From Manduca sexta (taxonomy: Eukaryota > Arthropoda > Insecta > Lepidoptera > Sphingidae): a stretch of 64,000 nucleotides of DNA. Where the stretch lies: positions 744,001-808,000 of the forward strand of contig NC_051120.1 of NCBI RefSeq assembly GCF_014839805.1, read 5' to 3'. The translations under genes and the position numbers were made by a program. Under the pieces are notes generated by a model. It saw nothing but the letters and a program-made list of their open reading frames with translations, had not been told where the DNA came from and did no database searches. This document shows, piece by piece, positions 56,108-64,000 of this stretch; the first letter of the stretch is position 1, and the number at the start of each line of letters is the position of its first letter.

Positions 56108-59100
56108 ACAAAGTCCCCTTTTCTGTCTGTTTGTATTTTATCGATTTTCTTAAAATCTATTGAACGGATTTTGCTAACATAGAGATAGTTTAAGACTCTG
56201 AGAAGGCTATAGGCTACTTTTCATCCGGGTAAAATGTATAGCGGGACTTTTATCCCAGAAAACTCCTTCAAGCGGGCGAAGCCTCGAACCAAAGCTAGTT
56301 TAAAAATATTCAATTATTTGCCATGCAAGCAAATTACCATCATAAAATGGAGATCTATATTTTAATCCGGTACATGGCCTATCTGTATGCCAAACTTAAT
56401 CCAAAGCCGGGCAGCGGTATCTGCATTTACTTCTAACAAACATGCAAACATGCGACCATCCAACCCTTTCACAAACATTCGGATTTAGGATATTAATTAA
56501 GATGTAAAAGTAAAAGTTCGTAATAAACATACCACATGCAGCATATTAACAGCGGTTATAATTCCTTTTATTTTAAACCACACGTGATTCTTCAAATTAC
56601 CTAAACTAGGCAAAAGAAAGTATAAGTGTGTTTGACGGTCGACCTTAGGTATTAAAGGTTTTTGAGTATCCGCCTGGATGTTGAATACTGTACACCCGTC
56701 ATAGTGCCCCACGTGATTGTGTCGCGTTCCGGGATCAGCCTGTATATACCCGGAGGTATTTATCTCTCGTTATTCGAATCTATCGGGATTCTGTACCCTA
56801 CTCCATTTAATATCAGCTGTAGAAATCTCTTTGCAGTTCCAGTATAAGAAACCTTTGTCCCCGCCTCCGCTAGACTGTGAGTAAACGGTTAGTAACAGGT
56901 GTTATTGCGTTGTTGATTCAGCTGATTGAATGTCCGCAAATATTTCAGTCCCGTGGTTAATTATTTTTTAAACATTCCGTGAAGTGAGGAGGAAGTTGGT
57001 CCGATGTCGCATCACGATCGGATGGTAGTGCACTTGACACGTTACGGTATCATTACAATTGACGTATTAGAGTGAATATTTCGGTGATTTGGACAATCCA
57101 ACATGAATTTTGTATGTAGGGAACACAAAGTAGACATTGCTTTGCTCAAAAGGCGAACATTTTTGATAAATACACCAAGTGTACCTATTTGCCGGCATTA
57201 GATATTAGCGGATATGACATATTTAATATCCGAAAGTCAGATAATTGGTTAACCTAAGTTAGATTTTATTTAGGTAAATGAGCGGAATCATTCTTTATTC
57301 CCTCTATCTATCAAACGAAAAAAAGAGGTCGTTTCCTATGTACCTACTTCCTGCCTAGTGTTGTATATGGTAAGACAAAAATACTATAAAATTGTTTCCG
57401 ATATATAGCCGCGACATTTAAAAGTTGGGGGGCACAAATAAATTGAATGCGGGACATTAAAAAAATAAATAAAAACGTCGGCGGACATAGCTGCATTTAT
57501 GATAGGTTAAGACACAGTACATTAATGTTTATTATTACAATTAAGTCACTTAAACAACTACTGACTTTATGTTCCTTACACTACTAATTCTGTTTAAGAA
57601 AGAAGTATGTTACCACGAACTTCTTGTAGTCAGGCAAAAATAGGCACGGCTATACTTAAGGATAATATAAATCCGGCACCGTACCTACTAATAAAGTAAC
57701 TAGTTTTATAAGTTTTCGTTTTAAAGCTTTACTACATAACATTCTTTTAAGTTTAAAATACAGGTTCATGATTTTTTGTAGTTGGACGAAAATTATACTA
57801 TTTGATATCCGGTCGTGTGATAAAATAGGGTCGGATATTGGATAAAACATGATAACCGTTTCATTTCTAGGTATTTAGACTGGAGAACAAAATATTTTGT
57901 TCAATTATGCTTCCCTACTGCTTGAAGCCAAAGATAAACGTAGAATACCGTAACTAGTAGTGCTTAGCAGCTAATTTTTTTTTGTAAGTCAATAATTTCT
58001 GTAGTTAACAAGAATTTGAAGTTTAATCGATATTTTATACAAAAATACATAGGAAACAATACAGGAAAGCAAACAAATTTTCAACAGCTCATTACTTCAA
58101 ATAGAGAAAGCATTAAAATACCGTCTGTCGCCATTAATGTAAATAAAATAGAGTTTCGCGTACAATAAACCGTGGCCTTATACTCAGAGCATATTTACAC
58201 AGTTCAATATGTTATCGCGATATTTAAATAATTATACGAAAAGATAATGTCATCTTGATTAATGGAGAGTTTACTGATGTCATTGAGGGCTATAATTTTT
58301 CTACGATCAGGGCTGCATCACGTGGTAATGAGAGAAATACGTTTGATTCCATGTAGATTCGATTTATATGCTGCTAATGGTAGGACACTTGTATTTCGGC
58401 TAGACCACGGTACAATTTTATTGCTTTTAATGAGGAGACGAGCTTCCCGTTCGCCTGATGATAAGCGATATGACTGCCCATAAACAGTAGAAACACCATC
58501 CAAAACCTTTAATTACTAAGTATTGTTCGGTATTCTACTGCGCTCGCCATCCTGAGATATGAGATATTAAGTCATATATGTCAAGTAGTTACACTGGCTA
58601 TAATATCCTTCAAGCCGGAACACAACAGTGACTATACACTGCTGCTTGGCAGCGGAAATAGACATTGCGATAGTACCTATCCAGGCAGACTCTCACATGT
58701 GAGTGACCTACCACTATTGAACAAGGTGTAAAACCTGCCATAGTCACCTAAGTGAGTGTCGATTTCCGGGATCATCATCATCACCATCCTGTGTATATCC
58801 GATTTCGAACAGGCCGGTATAAACGTGTTCGCCTGGCGAGGGTAAAATATCTCTTTGCGATAGTTTATGTCTCTTGGGTGTGCCAGTATAAAAATGTGTT
58901 CACCAGTGAAATCATGATAATGTAAAATGGCCATCTCACTTTATCGTAGCGACATTTGGTGAGGTAATAATTACGAGTATTAGTCCTCACTGTGTTTCCT
59001 CTCGATGATTAATCATGCAACAGTATGAGTGTGAAATGACCAGCCTATGAATGATTTTCCTTTAAATATAGTTTCCTGATAATTCCAAGAAATTATAGGA

Positions 59101-62100
59101 TTTCGATTTTCAACCTTACTCTCTGAAACCACAGGAAATTAACAAATATTGCCGGTTCCTATAATTGTATTGATTGACAGTCTCGTTTTCCTTTATTTAA
59201 AGTTAGGTATATCCTTTGTTTAAAACCTGGCTGGTTATAAAATGATCTTCACCGAAAAATTGCTCAAAATACAGACAAATATATTTGTATATATTTTCTT
59301 AGTCGTTAAACTATGTAGACCGATTGTGTCGAAGGGAGGTGCCACTTAGCTCATGAAAATACAAACTATACAATACCCACTTACATAATTACAAATTACG
59401 AATCGTCTGTAGGGTTTTGTGCCTTAAAAGGAACCCTTATCGGATCAATTTCGCGTCTATCCGTCCAATTGTCTACCCGGACCCCTTTTATCAGGTAAAG
59501 GTATCAAGTTGAAATTTATATTAAATTACAGTATTTTTTGCTGTGAAAAATTGCGATTTACAAATATGACCGATCACATATTTTGCGATTTCAAGAAGGA
59601 ATCAAAACCTATTGCAATCTTTTACAGCACATGTAAAAGAAAAAAACCAGAGAACCATTAATAAATACTGCAATTCTCATAAAAAGCTAATTTATATGGA
59701 ATTTGGTGTGTGAGTCCAACTCGCACTTGTTCGGTTTTTTTTCTATACGTCATGGAATTTTTATGTACATTACTAGATATATTGTATTATGACTTGAAGG
59801 ATTCTATGAACTTGAATTTGATATTATCAACCCCGACTGCCATTAGACTTATATCGACATGTTTTGTAAGCTAAATTATCGAAACGAGCTGGTTTTGACC
59901 ACGTGTGTGATAGTTTTTATTGTTTATTACATATATTTCTATTGAAATTCGTTTTCGTTCGTCAAAGGTTATCTGACGGTCAATTATTACGGAAGCCATA
60001 AGCTATGAATGATTATTTCATTCACTATCAAATTGGGTTGTAGTTTCTCTTATCTTAGTTGATCATAAACGACGTTTACGAATTCCATGAAGTTGTTTAT
60101 TCTACACACACATACATTCTAAGTAAATATTCGTATAATTTATATATTTATAGATAAACATGAAACTTTCTCCTCCTTTACATAAAATCCACGCGAACGG
60201 AGAATTGCAGATAAATAATATTTATGTATGTGTCAATAATACATTAAACTAGCTCTTGCTCGCGGCTTCACCCGCGTGAAGGAGTTGTCCGGTATATTTC
60301 TTTCCGACTTACTCTATATGTATCGTTATATTATGACCAAATTACACAAAATCATTATAAATTGAAGCCTATGTATTATTCTGATTTATATAACCAATAT
60401 TACTGTAAAGTTTCATCCAAATCCGTTCAGTAGTTTTTTCGTGAAAGAGGAACAAACATACATCCATCCTCACAAACTTTCGCATTTATAATCGATTAGT
60501 ATAATTTGACGGTCGAATTTCGACCGCTGGACGACCACTAGTTTTAGTATAAAGTTTATACAAATAAAAACCGAAGAAGTTCTAGGTTTCATCGTAGCTC
60601 GGATATCTTTTAGAGTATTTTGTAAATCATGTATTTTGCAAAATATGCTCCAGATACTGCGTCTATAAAGTATGTCAGAAATAAGATAGACAGCATTGGA
60701 TGCTCTTGTTATATATCTACCTCCCTCTGCAAGGGTGCCAGTGTTAACTTTGTGATATCTTTGAACTCATATATCTTGCGCATATCATTTTTGAAAGTCA
60801 CACCTACGTGCAAAATTAGTGTCAAGATTTAGACAATGATATACAGTTTACCTTCTCTTCAGTTTGGTGGTATTTACGTGGTGGCCTGTTTCATAGAAAT
60901 TGTACTTTCTAATATTTTGTGATGATATTTGAAATATTGTGAATCATTTTAAGGTCGCGTTTCCATCGTAAAGGCCAAATTCCAATCCTTTAATGGCAGG
61001 AACGCCTTTGAAAGCATAAAATAATTAAAAAACCTATGAAAAACAAATAAAAAGTAAGTATTATATATTTAAAAATTCAAAACAACTTTACAGTTATTTG
61101 GAGCTTTTGTTATTTAGAGTAATTTTTTTTTGACATCGTTACGACTAGCCAGATACACTATCAACACTACCAAGAACTTTAAAAACATCTACTGCACTAT
61201 TCTCACCATTCCAAGACATAAGACGACAAGTGTCTTCACGTTCACTGATTATATTGGCTAAGTTTGCTAGATTTAACAAGTATACAGGATTATGCGCCTT
61301 CAGGCACGGATAGAGTTAAGACTAAACCCTAGAGCCATACCTTCTATACATCATTGGAATATAGATAATAGCCTCGATGGCGTAGCTGTAATTGTACATT
61401 GTACGAGTAGTACTACCGCGCTCAGGTCCTGGGTTTGAATCCCGGGCGTGGCCAAAATAATTGTGACTGGATTTTTGCAAAATATAAATTGTTGACGTTA
61501 AGCCGTTTGACATTTAATAATATCTTATGGCTTAGGGTCTGTCTGCCGCGGGTTTTTCTGCTCAATAGGCCGGAGTATGGAAGTTGAGGTCGCTATGGCG
61601 ATCGATGCGCCCTCTATCAGATTATAGAACGAAATGAACATGGTGGTGAAATGGGCTGACTAGTTGCGTCTCTGCCCCTCCGGGAACAAAAAGTTACATC
61701 TCAAGGTGACGACGACGTTGTGCGGTGCTAGACACTGCTTTGTATTATGAAGTTTGGTTGTTGTTACTTTTTGTAGATGATCGTCACACTAAAATCAGCC
61801 TTGTTTAGCTTCTTTCCTCATTTAGTCGCTTAAAAAAGTGGTTTCTACACATGTGTCTAGAAATATATATATATATTTTTTTTTTTTATTTTAGATTCAC
61901 TAAATTAGGCTTTACACATTTTAACAATTATCAAATGTACAGAAATGTAGAAAGAATACATTACTCAGTTGTGTATGCCTTTCTGGAAGTGAATACAGCA
62001 TGCATTACCAACATAATATTTTATATAACATATTATTTACCAACATAATATTTGCATGACTCGCCAACATAGCAATATTGGAAACCTTGAAGTGCAATAA

Positions 62101-64000
62101 TCGTAAAGGCATATGACGAGAATTAATAGTGCATTAGCATAAACCCGCGTACTTTACTCGCTTCATACGGACAGCTGAAGTGTTTAACTAAGTATACGAA
62201 GTAAAAACCGTGGGAGCCACAGTTTGAAATATGTCAGTATTTTGATAGAACCTACCACGTCTGTGTAAAACTCGGCAAATCCATATATGTATAAAAGTCG
62301 TAGCTACGTCGTAAAGTACAGTCAAATTAAGTCCAATGGGCTAGCCTGAACTGCCAGTTAAACCCAGGCCTTTCTGTTTCATAGACCCTATACACTAATT
62401 TAGAGAAATCATAAAGCCAAAACAAGAAAATACAGCTAAGAGGGGTTTACCGTAGTGTTAACAAAATGTCAGCTTCCCACAATAGGCACATTTTAGCTAG
62501 AACTATTTTAGCAAGATTTAAGTAAAAAGATATGATCTTCATTAACTTTTTTAACTCCCCAGGACGAAGTCGAGAGATTAACAGTAATTTCTGCTGACAA
62601 AGATGGCGTAAAGCAAGAGTTTGATGACGAGCAGCAGCCGACTCGCCGCCGAGCGAAACCAATCGTTTGTCGAAGTAAGTCATTATATTTATCTACGTCA
62701 TTATATTTATATGTATTATTCAATATATTTATAGTAAGTCATTATATTTATATTTGTATTTGTCCTTTTATCTCATGCAATCGCACCCTTATCTGCGAAG
62801 TTGTAGGCAGAGACGCAACTAATGCACATAATTTTGGCCATGGTTTGCCTTCCATTATGTTGCGGGTGGCGAGCTCTCGTTATATTGTCTAATAAAAATC
62901 TGATCAGCTAATATACATAATAAAATATTTAATCTGACAGAGCTAATAAAAATAAAAATATAACACGTACAGTAATGTTGTAAACAGACAAATCTGTAAA
63001 AGATAAGAGACTACATTCTATAAATATTTAGAAATTATTATAAAAACCATTTCCCTTCTTCCATTGACACGTAAATAAAAAATAAATATATAAATACATC
63101 ATGCAGTAAGAGCACAATAATATAAAACTATTTTAAAACAACATATCACCTCATTATTATGCAAATTGAATTAAAGTTTGAACCTTATTGGTGAAGACAA
63201 GTGTTCAATCCACGCCTTCGTTTCTAAAAGGAAATTCGTTGCGTCGTGTTCTGCCGCCAATGTCAACCACAGGTGACTGTATGAGACGCAGAATTCAAAT
63301 AGATAAATAAAAGTCCATATAAATAGTATTTACATACTTCTATCAGAGCAGGTGGTCATTCTTCCACTCTAATGAAGTGTGGGTGCAGCTTTATTCAGTA
63401 ACTAGCTTTTGCTCGCGGTTTCGCCCGCGTGAAAGAGTTTTCCGGGATATAAGTAGTTTTCCGGGATAGAAACAGGTTATTTCCTTCCCAAATTTTCAAA
63501 CTATCTCCATACCAAATTTTAACTAAATCAGTTGGGTAGGTTTGAGTTTATTGCGTTCAGACAGTGGGGGGATACTTTGTTTTAAAACTTTTTAAGGGGA
63601 ACAATCCACTCATCATGATTGTTGCATAACTTTAACCGTTTACGTAGCGCACATAACAGAAGCTCCCAAAAGGAATAAATGTTCCTTGGTTTTGCAATAT
63701 TTTTCATTGATGCTCCGCTCCTATTGATCATAGCATGATGGTATATAGCCTATAGCCTTCCACAATAAATGGGCTATCCAACACTGAAATAATATTTCAA
63801 TTCGTACCAGCAGCTTCTCATATTAGCGCGTTCAAAAAATCAAATAAACTCTTCAGCTATATATTAGTATAGAAGTACAGATATAGCAGAATCAATTTCA
63901 CTTAGTTTTGACGATAGCTGCATGCTTGACGTTCGACGGGAAAATTGTTTCAACTCTCACAGTGTTGCCTCATCGAGATTCATACCACGGACCACCCGAT
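56108..64000 (+). repeat. Large paired segment, copy 2 (runs off the window end)
   Basis: Collinear with 37378-45112 in direct orientation. The offset drifts from about 18730 at the left edge through 18690 and 18631 to about 18890 at the right, because of indels. Copy 2 lacks about 36 bp present near 37880 and carries an extra 168 bp at about 61869-62037. It begins about 55 bp after the copia LTR. All named repeats of copy 1 recur: 56108-56305, 56655-56785, 58410-58715, 58705-58865, 60245-60505, 61374-61698, 62795-62862 and 63390-63872. Confidence 0.9.
61869..62037 (-). mobile_element. Insertion of about 168 bp present only in copy 2
   Basis: Copy 1 reads straight through at 43237-43242. Copy 2 gains a TA run, a poly-T tract and AT-rich sequence, ending with a second TACCAACATAATATTT (62008-62024), which repeats the sequence at the right junction. 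A poly-T start suggests a retroposed piece in minus orientation. The element type is unknown. Confidence 0.6.

Overview
The window reads as nuclear DNA of a moth or butterfly (Lepidoptera). The background is AT-rich. It is crowded with SINE- and LINE-type fragments of kinds widespread in lepidopteran genomes, and it holds small multi-exon genes with GT-AG introns whose GC-rich exons stand out sharply. There is no operon structure, Shine-Dalgarno signal or other prokaryotic feature. The species cannot be named from the sequence alone.

Two genes can be rebuilt with confidence. (1) A nine-coding-exon gene on + at 16580-23351 encodes the Golgi PAPS (3'-phosphoadenosine 5'-phosphosulfate) transporter, called slalom/PAPST1/SLC35B2. 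It has two oddities: a perfect 111-bp tandem duplication across the end of coding exon 5, and an apparent frameshift in the last exon. (2) A four-exon odorant-binding protein on + at 30431-31924 has a signal peptide, a 27-nt micro-exon and cysteine spacing that fits the Minus-C class: the C2 and C5 positions are Arg and Glu. Weaker but plausible genes are a small secreted Cys-rich peptide (14192-15075 +), a second small Cys-rich secreted or membrane peptide (15826-16113 -), a 28-residue GC3-rich micro-ORF (27032-27118 +), a signal-peptide-like GC3-rich exon (28325-28461 +), and a one-TM small ORF (48085-48312 +).

Layout: 1-14 kb is intergenic and repeat-rich. 14-16 kb holds the small peptide genes. 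16.5-23.4 kb is the PAPS transporter. 23.4-30.4 kb is intergenic with two GC3-rich orphan exons. 30.4-31.9 kb is the OBP. 32-37 kb is repeats, including a decayed reverse-transcriptase LINE and a LINE tail with a perfect 15-bp target-site duplication. 37.38-45.11 kb and 56.11-64.00 kb are two direct copies of one segment of about 7.8 kb, about 18.7 kb apart. Between them lie further repeats, a 500-N assembly gap (54933-55432) and the 3' end of a broken Ty1/copia retrotransposon. The paired segment is either a segmental duplication or, quite possibly, two haplotypes both kept in the assembly.

The two main genes have no evident functional link: one supplies activated sulfate to Golgi sulfotransferases, the other is a secreted ligand carrier. 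I found no CRISPR array, rRNA gene or convincing functional tRNA gene; the tRNA-like motifs belong to SINEs. No clearly unprecedented system was found. The most unusual signals are the in-frame exon-internal duplication, the Minus-C OBP with an added N-terminal CxxC, the orphan micro-ORFs, four near-perfect fold-back hairpins and the large paired segment.
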